From assembly GCA_913053845.1 (NCBI GenBank), contig CAJXGD010000021.1:1-35567 (forward strand): a stretch of DNA of 35,567 nt, in the 5' to 3' direction. The position numbers and the translations under genes are program-made. Below the pieces are notes generated by a model. That model had not been told where the DNA came from. It did not search any database and saw nothing but the letters and a program-made list of their open reading frames with translations. Positions 24,302 through 31,981 of this stretch are shown one piece after another. The stretch is from an uncultured bacterium. GTDB taxonomy: Bacteria > Bipolaricaulota > Bipolaricaulia > RBG-16-55-9 > DRJF01. Position 1 is the stretch's first letter. Every line of letters starts with the position of its first letter.

Positions 24302-24319
24302 GTCAGGCTAGTATAACTC

Positions 24320-26116
24320 ATGTTAAAAGAACTGGTAGAAACGCAATTGCAACGGGCATTGGAGGCTTTGGATTTGCCGGAGCCGCCCGCTTATCAGCTC
24401 AAACGCTCAGAGCGCCCGGAGCACGGTGATCTGTCCACCAATGTGGCCTTCGCCTTGGCCAAACAGGCCGGACAAGCGCCGCGCCGGCTAGCCGAGCAGT
24501 TGGCCGAGCAGTTGCGCACCCAGAGCGATAGCCCCTTTGAGAGCGTCGCAGTCGCCGGAGCGGGGTTTGTGAACTTCAAGCTCAAGCATGAACAGATTCA
24601 TCAAGTTTTAGATCGCATCTTGCGCTACCAATTTGAAGAACCAGACTACTATTATGGGATTTCCCACCAGGGTGAGGGCAAGGCGGCCCAGGTGGAGTTC
24701 GTCAGCGCCAACCCCACCGGCCCCTTGACCTTGGGCCACGGACGACAAGCTATCCTGGGCGACGTCATCGCCCGCCTGCTGGAGAATGCCGGCTATCGGG
24801 TGACCCGCGAATTTTACTATAATAACGCCGGGCGCCAGATGCGCCTCTTGGGCCAGTCGGTCCAAGCCCGTTATCTGGAGGAGCTGGGCCGACCGGCGCA
24901 GTTTCCCGAAGAGGGCTATCACGGGGAGTACATCCGCGAGATCGCCCGCAAGATTCGCGCCGAACAGGGCGACGCCTGGGCGGAGGCCGCAACTGACCAA
25001 TTTAAGGACTATGCCGAAGCGGAGATTTTTGCGGGCATCCGCCGCACGCTGGGTCGCTTATTCCGTCGCCCTGCTGACCAAGCTTTTGACATCTATTACA
25101 ACGAGAGCTCGCTCTACGGGCGAGGCCCACAGCGACCCTTGGCGACGGTGGACCTGATTACGGAGTGGCTGCGGGCTGCCAGCCTAGCTTACGACAAAGA
25201 CGGGGCAGTCTGGTTCAAAGCCACCGCCTCTGGTCGTCCGGAGGACCGGGTGATCGTGCGCCGTAGCGGCGAGCCGACCTATCGCCTGCCGGACATCGCC
25301 TATCATCTGGACAAACTGGCTCGCGGTTTCGATCTGATCATCGACATCTTCGGCGCCGATCATCACGATACTTACCAGGATGTGCTAGCTGCTCTCAAGG
25401 GGCTCTGCCAGAACATCCCGGAGCTTAAGCAATACGAGCCGGAGCGCATTCGGGTGCTGATTCACCAGTTTGTGACCCTCACCCGTGGGGGCCAGCAGGT
25501 CAAGATGAGCAAGCGCCTGGCCAACTACGTGACTATCGACGATCTGATTGACGAATTGGCCGCTACGGTCAAACTAGAGGAGCAGACCCAAGAGGCCGCC
25601 CGTACCCCCGAACAACTACGCGAAGCGTTTGCGGTCAACGCGGTGCGCTACTTCTTCCTGATGCGCAACCCGGACAGCCATCTCCAATTCGATTTTGACC
25701 TGGCCAAGGCGCAATCCAAGGAAAACCCGGTCTATTACGTGATGTACGCCCATACGCGCATCGCGGCCATCAACGCAGAGTATTTTACCGTTTTTACCGA
25801 AAGAAATACCTATAGAGATCCCGCGGCCGAGGATCTCAGTCTATTGCAGCAACCCGAAGAGCTGGCGCTGATCAAACAGCTTGACGCCTTGCCTGAAGTG
25901 CTGGCCGAAGCGCTGGACCAACTGCGGCCCAATCTGGTGACAAACTATGCCTTCGAGCTGGCGCGACTCTTCCATGACTTTTACGAGCAGCATCGCGTTG
26001 TAGACGCCTCGCGGCCGGAACTTACTGTAGCGCGAATGGCTCTGTTGCATGGCATTGACATCGTCTTTGGGCGGCTCTTCGGCCTGCTGGGGCTCTTTGC
26101 GCCAAGATATATGTGA
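24320..26116 (+). CDS. argS: Arginyl-tRNA synthetase
   Basis: Class I aminoacyl-tRNA synthetase charging tRNA-Arg. The 598-residue protein has an N-terminal Add-1 domain (about 1-90; LKRSERPEHGDLSTNVAFALA), the HIGH-equivalent SANPTGPLTLGHGRQ, the catalytic-fold segment IVDIFGADHH-like (IDIFGADHHDTYQ), KMSKRL, and a C-terminal helical DALR domain (VMYAHTRIAAI, ending LFGLLGLFAPRYM). Length and motif order are normal. It follows the polyprenyl synthetase by 18 bases, so is likely co-transcribed, and ends 8 bases from a convergent dehydrogenase gene. Confidence 0.97.
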   Translation: MLKELVETQLQRALEALDLPEPPAYQLKRSERPEHGDLSTNVAFALAKQAGQAPRRLAEQLAEQLRTQSDSPFESVAVAGAGFVNFKLKHEQIHQVLDRILRYQFEEPDYYYGISHQGEGKAAQVEFVSANPTGPLTLGHGRQAILGDVIARLLENAGYRVTREFYYNNAGRQMRLLGQSVQARYLEELGRPAQFPEEGYHGEYIREIARKIRAEQGDAWAEAATDQFKDYAEAEIFAGIRRTLGRLFRRPADQAFDIYYNESSLYGRGPQRPLATVDLITEWLRAASLAYDKDGAVWFKATASGRPEDRVIVRRSGEPTYRLPDIAYHLDKLARGFDLIIDIFGADHHDTYQDVLAALKGLCQNIPELKQYEPERIRVLIHQFVTLTRGGQQVKMSKRLANYVTIDDLIDELAATVKLEEQTQEAARTPEQLREAFAVNAVRYFFLMRNPDSHLQFDFDLAKAQSKENPVYYVMYAHTRIAAINAEYFTVFTERNTYRDPAAEDLSLLQQPEELALIKQLDALPEVLAEALDQLRPNLVTNYAFELARLFHDFYEQHRVVDASRPELTVARMALLHGIDIVFGRLFGLLGLFAPRYM

Positions 26117-26124
26117 GCGGCACC

Positions 26125-26916
26125 TTACCCCTCAGCGCCATACTGCCGCGAGCCGAGACACATTCCCCCGTCTACTACCAAGTTGTGACCGGTGACGTAT
26201 GCTGCCGCCGGGGAGAGCAGGTAGAGAATAGCCCAGGCGATCTCCTCTTTCTTCCCTAGGCGACGCAGCGGAATGCTACGGATCGTCGCCTCGCGCACCT
26301 GAGGGTTGCCCATCAGCCGGCTGACCCCCTCAGTGCCCTCAATCGGACCGGGAGTGACCGCGTTGACTCGGATGCCATAGCCGGCCCATTCCACCGCCAG
26401 AGTACGGGTTAAATTCAGCACACCGGCCTTGGCCGCACCGGAGTGGGCCAAATAGGGAGCGGCCAACCAGGCATAGGTCGCGCCGATATTGATGATATTC
26501 CCGCCCTTTTGCGTCTTCATGCTCGGCAGCACCGCCTGACTGACGATGAAGCTGCCGTTCAGGACGATGTCAACCACCGCCTTCCAGCCGTTGTAGGAAA
26601 GCTGCTCGGCCGCGCAGAGGAAGTTTCCGGCCGCGTTATTCACCAATATGTCAAGGCGCCCGAATTTGTCCAGCACCTGCTGGACCATCGTCTGCACCTG
26701 ATCGGGGCGGCGCACGTCCGCACTGAGGGCCAGCGCCTCCTGTCCCAGCGATTCTATCTCGCCGATTATGCCCCGGTGATGCTCCGGGTCGCGGCTGGCA
26801 ATGGCCACCTGCGCTCCGTGGCGGGCCAGCTCATGGGAGATCACCGCCCCAATCCCGGTGCCCCCGCCGGTGACCAGCGCCACTTGTCCCTGTAGCAAAT
26901 CTGCCTGAAAAATCAC
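26125..26916 (-). CDS. Short-chain dehydrogenase of the 2,4-dienoyl-CoA reductase type
   Basis: A 263-residue Rossmann-fold oxidoreductase. TGGGTGIG (16-23) binds the nucleotide, and Arg42-Asp43 follow beta 2. It has the NNAAGNF segment (93-99) and the PGPIEGTEGVSRL loop typical of peroxisomal-type 2,4-dienoyl-CoA reductases, which reduce dienoyl-CoA to 3-enoyl-CoA with NADPH during degradation of unsaturated fatty acids. As in that family the classical YxxxK is not present: position 159, four before Lys163, is Ser. The start is GTG with AAGGAG 10 nt upstream. The acyl-CoA ligase elsewhere in the window fits a fatty-acid degradation context, but is not adjacent. Confidence 0.85.
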   Translation of the reverse strand: MIFQADLLQGQVALVTGGGTGIGAVISHELARHGAQVAIASRDPEHHRGIIGEIESLGQEALALSADVRRPDQVQTMVQQVLDKFGRLDILVNNAAGNFLCAAEQLSYNGWKAVVDIVLNGSFIVSQAVLPSMKTQKGGNIINIGATYAWLAAPYLAHSGAAKAGVLNLTRTLAVEWAGYGIRVNAVTPGPIEGTEGVSRLMGNPQVREATIRSIPLRRLGKKEEIAWAILYLLSPAAAYVTGHNLVVDGGMCLGSRQYGAEG

Positions 26917-27049
26917 GATAACTCAGCTCCTTCGCCCGCTCGTAGGGCGCTCTGATTCTACCAGCTATGACCGGCTGCGCTTTGAGGTGCTGGAGAGCTC
27001 CGAGGGGAAAACCGGGGCGCACTCGATCGCAATCTATCGCGCACCCTAA
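26909..27049 (+). pseudogene. Possible fragment of a lost gene between two minus-strand genes
   Basis: An open frame of 46 codons without any start codon ends at TAA (27047-27049). Its second half (YDRLRFEVLESSEGKTGAHS, then IAIYRAP) reads like a protein C-terminus and slightly like the end of a cold-shock domain (RxRFEV ... G x x A x x I). The frame starts inside the 5' end of the dienoyl-CoA reductase gene and runs over its expected promoter, so either a decayed gene was displaced or the frame is fortuitous. Confidence 0.2.
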
Positions 27050-27915
27050 CCGCCTTCGTCGCGGACCTGCCGTTCTAGCTCGGCCAGGCCGCGCTCGATC
27101 TCGGAGTCCAGCGGATAGGCCAGGGCTTCGATGGGAGCGACCTCATAGAGCCGTTGCTTTTCGGCAAACCCCTTGAGCGCTTGGAGGCCGCGGTCCAGAT
27201 ACTGCAAGCCGCTCAAGGGGCCGGCCAGTTGCTTGACCGTCTCCGAGATCAGTATCTGCCCGCCGTCAGCCAAGGCGGAGATGCGCGCGGCCAGGTTGAC
27301 CGCTCGTCCGATGTAGTCGTGGCCCTCTCTCAGAGGCTCGCCGGCGTCCAGTCCAATCCGGACGCGAATCTGACCCTTATCAAGTCGATCGGCAGCGCTG
27401 CGGAAGCGCTCCTGGATGGCTTTGGCGCTGAGCAGCGCTTGCCGGGTGCTGGAGAAGGCGATCATGAACCCGTCACCGTAGCTCTTGACGATATGGCCTC
27501 CGCCGCGCTGTGTCGCTGCACGGATGACTTGATTATGCCTTTGCAGCACCTGATATGCCTCCTCGTCACCTCGCTCGATATAGCGGGTGAAGTTCTCCAT
27601 GTCGGTGAACATGATGACCACGATCCCCGCGGGGAAGTTGGTCTGCAGCTTCCGCTGGACCTCTGGGGAGATCGTGCGCCGCGGCTCGCTGGGGTACTCG
27701 GTTCCCAGCGTTTTATCTTGATCGTGCCGCGCCTGACCGCCCTGGCGGATGCGCTCGGCCACCGCCTCACCAATGGGAGATTTGGCGATAAAGGCTGCGG
27801 CAGCTCCCAGGATCAGCGTCATCAGGACCGTAGGCTGAGAGCTTAAGATTGCCACTAGGGGAATGCTGAAGATCAACACCGGAATTAGCGACCACCGCAT
27901 CGGACCTTTTTTCAT
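27046..27915 (-). CDS. Class III adenylate cyclase, membrane-anchored
   Basis: Makes cyclic AMP from ATP. The 289-residue protein has two N-terminal hydrophobic segments (about 9-24 and 29-44), a linker, and one catalytic domain (about 97-270). All six canonical residues are visible: metal-binding Asp105 (FTDMENFT) and Asp148 (YGDGFM), adenine-selecting Lys144 and Asp200 (GHDYIGRAVNLAARI), and Asn207 and Arg211 for the transition state. It should therefore be an active homodimeric adenylate, not guanylate, cyclase. The ATG at 27915 (GAGGT upstream) is chosen over the upstream GTG 27963, which coincides with the -35 box. No sensor domain other than the membrane segments is present. Confidence 0.92.
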   Translation of the reverse strand: MKKGPMRWSLIPVLIFSIPLVAILSSQPTVLMTLILGAAAAFIAKSPIGEAVAERIRQGGQARHDQDKTLGTEYPSEPRRTISPEVQRKLQTNFPAGIVVIMFTDMENFTRYIERGDEEAYQVLQRHNQVIRAATQRGGGHIVKSYGDGFMIAFSSTRQALLSAKAIQERFRSAADRLDKGQIRVRIGLDAGEPLREGHDYIGRAVNLAARISALADGGQILISETVKQLAGPLSGLQYLDRGLQALKGFAEKQRLYEVAPIEALAYPLDSEIERGLAELERQVRDEGG

Positions 27916-27933
27916 AGGTGAGACCTCTGCTCT

Positions 27934-27963
27934 AAGATACCGGATCGGCCCCTGGGGAGTCAA
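27934..27963 (-). promoter_or_regulatory. Promoter of the adenylate cyclase gene
   Basis: Minus-strand TTGACT (27963-27958), 18 bp, TATCTT (27939-27934), 18 bases before the ATG at 27915. It shows the cyclase has its own promoter rather than relying on the dehydrogenase gene upstream. Confidence 0.55.
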
Positions 27964-28009
27964 AGACCCTTGGTTGTGCCAAAGGAGTAAGGATGGTAAA
28001 CTGAGCTCT

Positions 28010-28762
28010 CTAGCGACGGGAGACCAGCAGTGCCGAAGCCTGGGCGACCGGCATCAGCGCGACATCATTGATATTTACATGGGGCGGACGGCTGGCGCAG
28101 AAGAGCACCGCCTCGGCCACGTCTTCGGCGGTAAGCGGCTGCAGACCGGCATAGACGGCCTTGGCTCGCTCGGCGTCGCCGTGAAAGCGCACCTGGCTAA
28201 ACTCGGTCTCCACCAGGCCGGGCGAGACGGAGGAGACCCGCAACGGCGTGCCGAGCAGGTCCATCTTGAGCCCTTGGGTCAGGGCACGCACGGCGAACTT
28301 GGTGGCGCAATAGACGTTGCCCCCCTGATAGACCTCCTGGCCGGCGATCGAGCCGATGTTGATGATCTGGCCTTGCCCTCGCTTCACCATGCCGGGCACG
28401 ACAGCGCGGGTGACGTAGAGCAGGCCTTTCACATTGGTGTCTATCATCTCCTCCCAGTCCTGACGCCGGCCCTCGTGCAGCTTGTCCCGGCCGCGGCTGA
28501 GGCCGGCATTGTTGATCAGCAGGTCGATCTCCTGCCATTCTTGTGGCAAAGAACCAATAGCCGACTCGACCTGGGTGGGCCGGGTGACATCGAGCTGCAA
28601 GCAATAGCTCTCGCCCTCCAAGCGCCGGGCCAACTCCTTCAGGCGCTCCAGCCGGCGGGCGGCCAGCAGCAGCCTGGCCCCTTGAGCCGAAAAGACTTGC
28701 GCGCAAGCCGCGCCGATGCCGGAGGAAGCCCCGGTTACCAAGACGATCCGATCTTTGAGCAT
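28010..28762 (-). CDS. YdfG-like short-chain dehydrogenase (3-hydroxy acid / L-allo-threonine dehydrogenase type)
   Basis: A 250-residue NADP-dependent oxidoreductase. It has TGASSGIG for the nucleotide, LAARRLERL (Arg-Arg for the NADP phosphate), NNAG, and the catalytic Ser138-Tyr151-Lys155 (IGSIAG, YCATK). The segments DTNVKGLLYVTRAVVPGMV and the C-terminal PPHVNINDVALMPVAQ closely follow the E. coli YdfG pattern, an enzyme that oxidises serine, allo-threonine and 3-hydroxy acids or reduces malonic semialdehyde. The ATG at 28762 has GGAG 9 nt upstream and is preferred over the GTG at 28771. It is divergent from the membrane protein at 28857. Confidence 0.88.
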   Translation of the reverse strand: MLKDRIVLVTGASSGIGAACAQVFSAQGARLLLAARRLERLKELARRLEGESYCLQLDVTRPTQVESAIGSLPQEWQEIDLLINNAGLSRGRDKLHEGRRQDWEEMIDTNVKGLLYVTRAVVPGMVKRGQGQIINIGSIAGQEVYQGGNVYCATKFAVRALTQGLKMDLLGTPLRVSSVSPGLVETEFSQVRFHGDAERAKAVYAGLQPLTAEDVAEAVLFCASRPPHVNINDVALMPVAQASALLVSRR

Positions 28763-28802
28763 GGCGATCACTCCTCAAGATTGCCCCGCAGAAGATGACC
28801 CG

Positions 28803-28832
28803 ATTGTAGAGCATCGAGCGCACAGCTCTCAA
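28803..28832 (-). promoter_or_regulatory. Promoter of the ydfG-like gene
   Basis: Minus-strand TTGAGA (28832-28827), 18 bp, TACAAT (28808-28803), about 40 bases before the ATG. Confidence 0.5.
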
Positions 28833-28856
28833 GCGCGCTGGACCAGGTGAGCAGAT

Positions 28857-30143
28857 TTGGGTAAACTAAAAAGCATGTCGGTATTCGTACGGCTCAACAT
28901 CGGTGCTCGCTCCCGCTATAGTCTTTCGCTGCTCTACTTTTTGACCGCCGCGGTGGACTTCCTGGTTTGGATCATCACGCCGCTGTTTGACGGGCGGGTG
29001 GTGACCGCCCCCTTCCTCGACGATGCCGTCCTAGGCTGGGTGCATCTGGCGACGCTGGGCTGGATCACCATGACCATCATGGGGGCTACCTTCCAGTTGG
29101 TGCCGGTGCTGGGCGGGGCCAAGCTCTATAGCGAACGGCTGGGCTACTGGCAGTACGCCTTCTACCTGCCGGGGATGATCCTGCTGACCCACGGCTTCTG
29201 GCTGCATGACCCTGCCTGGCTGATGCTCGGAGGTATGCTGCTGGCCTTGGCCATCCTGCTTTATGTCTATAATCTGCTGCGGACGTTTCTGCGTATCAAG
29301 CAGTGGAATGTCGTGGCGGTCCACATCGCCACCGCCTTGGGCTATTTGCTGGGAGTGCTGGCCTTCGGACTGCTGCTGGTGATCAACCGTCAGAACCCGG
29401 AGCTGCTGGGGGCGGGACGACTGGAGCTCTTGGCTGCTCATGCTCATCTGGCCTTGGTCGGCTGGGTCTCGCTGACCATCTTCGGTGTCTCCTATCAATT
29501 GATCTCGATGTTCGCCCCGGCGCAGGGTTACTCCAAGCGCTTGAGCTGGTGGGCCTATGGCACGCTCAATGCGGGCATTATCGCTCTGACTGCCGGTCTG
29601 GTGGGCGGCTGGGCTGGGCTCGGCCGGACCGGTGGCCTGCTGCTGGCCGCAGCGGCGCTCATTTATGGGGCACAGATCGCGGAGATCCTGCGCCATCATA
29701 GTGAGACGGTCAAGCTTGCGATCAACATCCCCTACACGCTCTCAGCCATCTTTTTCCTATACGGAGCGATAGGCTTGGGGCTGGCGCGGCTGTGGGGAGT
29801 GCGGGTGCCCTGGTCGGTCTATGGTCTGCTGATCTTAGGCGGCTGGATTGCGCTGACCATCGTTGGCCAGCTCCAGCGCATCCTGCCCTTCCTCACCTGG
29901 CTCAAGCGCTACCAGCGACCCAGGCCGGTGAAGATCGGAGGACGTCGAACGCCCACGCTGGACCAGATGATCAACCGGAGCTGGGGCTGGGCAGGATTGG
30001 CCTGCTTCAACGTAGGTCTATTCACGGCAGGCACCGGCCTGTGGCTAGGTTTAAACGCTCTAGTAACCGCAGGGATGACCCTCTATTTGTTGGGAGCGCT
30101 GGCCTTTGCGGCCAATTTGATCAAGCTCTGGCGGGGAGCGTGA
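28857..30143 (+). CDS. Polytopic membrane protein of the haem-copper oxidase subunit I-like superfamily
   Basis: A 428-residue protein with about twelve hydrophobic helices. Two helices carry histidines in a repeated pattern, VHLATLGWITMTIMGATFQL (about 62-81) and HAHLALVGWVSLTIFGVSYQL (about 193-213), like the cbb3/NnrS-type proteins in which such His residues bind haem or copper. The full set of His ligands of a true terminal oxidase (six, including the H-P-E-V/Y copper motif) is not seen, and no other oxidase subunits are nearby, so it is more likely an NnrS-like or copper/nitric-oxide related relative than a respiratory enzyme. TTG 28857 has AGGTGAG 5 nt upstream; ATG 28875 is an alternative start. 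Confidence 0.7.
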   Translation: MGKLKSMSVFVRLNIGARSRYSLSLLYFLTAAVDFLVWIITPLFDGRVVTAPFLDDAVLGWVHLATLGWITMTIMGATFQLVPVLGGAKLYSERLGYWQYAFYLPGMILLTHGFWLHDPAWLMLGGMLLALAILLYVYNLLRTFLRIKQWNVVAVHIATALGYLLGVLAFGLLLVINRQNPELLGAGRLELLAAHAHLALVGWVSLTIFGVSYQLISMFAPAQGYSKRLSWWAYGTLNAGIIALTAGLVGGWAGLGRTGGLLLAAAALIYGAQIAEILRHHSETVKLAINIPYTLSAIFFLYGAIGLGLARLWGVRVPWSVYGLLILGGWIALTIVGQLQRILPFLTWLKRYQRPRPVKIGGRRTPTLDQMINRSWGWAGLACFNVGLFTAGTGLWLGLNALVTAGMTLYLLGALAFAANLIKLWRGA

Positions 30144-30148
30144 GTGCA

Positions 30149-30250
30149 CCCGGCCACTGAAGTGGCGGGCTGGGATTACCAAGCCTGCCTCTGCAGGCTA
30201 GCCCCCATAGGGGCTTGGCAAGCATAGCCCGTGGCTTTAGCCACTGGGCG
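30149..30250. repeat. Cluster of palindromic (REP-like) units between convergent genes
   Basis: Four perfect or near-perfect hairpins lie in 100 bp: GCCACT/AGTGGC (30153-30166), AGCCTGC/GCAGGCT (30182-30199), AGCCCC/GGGGCT (30200-30215), and GCCC-GTGGCT/AGCCAC-(t)-GGGC (30227-30249). CCAAGCC (30179-30185) can instead pair with GGCTTGG (30212-30218), which excludes the two middle hairpins. Placement between two 3' ends and the pattern TGGCTTTAGCCA are typical of dispersed repeats of the REP type; termination of both genes is a likely side function. Confidence 0.65.
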
Positions 30251-30288
30251 TCAGCTATACCCGATTTTTGTAAAACCGGCACATCTGG

Positions 30289-31767
30289 TTAGTCTATCCC
30301 TTGGGCCTTCTGCAGCTTGCCGGAGTAGTCAATGTAGATCGTCTTCCATTCGCTGTACTCGTCAATGGCGGCGATGCCGGCTTCCCGCCCACCGTTGCCG
30401 GTGTCCTTGATGCCGCCAAAGGGCAGGTGCACTTCGGCGCCGATCGTGCCGGAGTTAATATAAGTCATGCCCGCTTCCAACCGGTCCACCGCCCGCATGG
30501 CCTTGTTGATGTCCTGAGTATAGATCGAGCTGGAGAGGCCATAATGGGTGTCATTGGCCAGACGAATCGCCTCGTCGAAATCCCGAGCTTTGATGATCGA
30601 GAGCACCGGGCCGAAGATCTCTTCGCGCCAGATGGTCATCTCCGGCTTGACCTCCACGAAGAGCGTCGGACGATAGAAAAAGCCCTTGGCCAGTTCACCC
30701 TCGCTCGCCACCTCGCCGCCGGTCAGGAGCTTCGCTCCCTCTTGCTTGCCCAGCTCCACATAATGGGCGATCTTTTCCAACGCGGCCCGATTGACCACCG
30801 GCCCGACGTCCGTTTCAGGCTGGAGGCCGTCGCCCAGACGCAGTTTTTGGGTTGCCTCGGCCAACTTATCCAGCAGTTGATCGTATACGCCGTCCTCGAT
30901 GATCAGCCGACTACAAGCGGTGCAGCGCTGGCCGGTCGTGCCAAAGGCACTCCAGATTATGCCCTCCAAGGCCAGCTCCAGATCGCCGTCTTCAAGCACA
31001 ACGATGGGGTTCTTCCCGCCCAATTCCAGATGAACTTTATTGAGCTTCTGCGCGCCCATCTGATAGATGGCCCGGCCGGTCTCGGCCGAGCCGGTGAAGC
31101 TGATCATATCTATCTTGGGGTGCGAGGCCAGCGGCACGCCTACGGAGGAGCCGGAGCCAAAGACCAGGTTGAACACCCCCGGCGGCAGCCCTTGTTCCGA
31201 GCAGATCTTGCTCAGCTCGTAGGCCATGCGGGGCGTGTCGCTGGACGGCTTCCAGACCAGGGTGTTGCCGGCCACCAGGGTGGGCATGATCTTCCAGGCC
31301 GGGATGGCCAGGGGAAAGTTCCAGGGAGTAATTAGCGCCAGCCGCCCGATCGGCCTGCGGATGGCGTAGTTCATCTTGTGCGGCAGCTCGGAAGGGGTGG
31401 TGTGGCCCAATAACCGGCGGCCCTCGCCGGCGAGATAGATGCTCATGTCAATAGCCTCCTGCGTGTCGCCCAGGGCCTCCTTGAGCACCTTGCCCATCTC
31501 GCGGGTCATCAGCCGGCCCAAATCCTGCTTGCGTCGCTTCAGCTCTTGGCCGATATTGAAGAGGATCTCAGCCCTAACCGGCGCGGGGGTCCGGCTCCAG
31601 GCGGGCAGCGCGCGATCGGCCGCTTGAACCGCCCGCTCGACATCGGCCTCGCCGGAAGCGGGAAACTCACCCAGACTATCCGAGGGATCGGCCGGATTGA
31701 CCGATTGAAAAGTTTTGCCACTTTGGGTCGCTACCCATTGGCCGTCTATTAGGTTGTTGTATTGCAT
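30289..31767 (-). CDS. NAD(P)-dependent aldehyde dehydrogenase
   Basis: A 492-residue class-3/semialdehyde-type ALDH that oxidises an aldehyde to the acid. Catalytic residues are in place: Cys282 in [11 protein letters not shown], general base Glu248 in LELGGKNP, oxyanion Asn150 in TPWNFPLA, cofactor-side Lys173 (VWKPS) and FTGSAETGR. The C-terminus ([20 protein letters not shown]) is of the kind found in archaeal and thermophile semialdehyde dehydrogenases, such as those for 2-oxoglutarate or aminoadipate semialdehyde. The exact substrate is open. The ATG at 31767 has AAAGGAGA 8-9 nt upstream. It is single on its strand, divergent from the repeat protein gene. Confidence 0.92.
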   Translation of the reverse strand: MQYNNLIDGQWVATQSGKTFQSVNPADPSDSLGEFPASGEADVERAVQAADRALPAWSRTPAPVRAEILFNIGQELKRRKQDLGRLMTREMGKVLKEALGDTQEAIDMSIYLAGEGRRLLGHTTPSELPHKMNYAIRRPIGRLALITPWNFPLAIPAWKIMPTLVAGNTLVWKPSSDTPRMAYELSKICSEQGLPPGVFNLVFGSGSSVGVPLASHPKIDMISFTGSAETGRAIYQMGAQKLNKVHLELGGKNPIVVLEDGDLELALEGIIWSAFGTTGQRCTACSRLIIEDGVYDQLLDKLAEATQKLRLGDGLQPETDVGPVVNRAALEKIAHYVELGKQEGAKLLTGGEVASEGELAKGFFYRPTLFVEVKPEMTIWREEIFGPVLSIIKARDFDEAIRLANDTHYGLSSSIYTQDINKAMRAVDRLEAGMTYINSGTIGAEVHLPFGGIKDTGNGGREAGIAAIDEYSEWKTIYIDYSGKLQKAQGID

Positions 31768-31923
31768 TTATAATCTCTCCTTTGTCTCATTTGCTTTTGC
31801 AGGCGCCGAGTGAACTCTTGCAAAGGCCGCTCTGCCCACCCGTTGACCATCGCTTTAGCCCTTTCATTGGACCGATCTTACCCATTTGCGGCGGCGAAAA
31901 TCAAGCGCTGCCTGATCTAACTT

Positions 31924-31953
31924 TTGACTTGAGCTAATCCACTCTGCTAGACT
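31924..31953 (+). promoter_or_regulatory. Promoter of the 37-residue repeat protein gene (extended -10)
   Basis: TTGACT (31924-31929), 18 bp, TAGACT (31948-31953) with TGC directly upstream, 28 bases before the ATG. Confidence 0.6.
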
Positions 31954-31981
31954 GGCTTTCACCAAAAGCAGGTGATCAGGC

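Noticed and set aside
27863..28798. A 311-codon open frame on the plus strand
   Set aside because: It lies almost wholly antisense to the ydfG-like gene and part of the cyclase gene, has no domain-like sequence, and arises from the high GC content. Similar long antisense frames at 1571-2158, 4951-5928, 7698-8819 (minus), 27154-27846 and 30301-31335 were dropped for the same reason.
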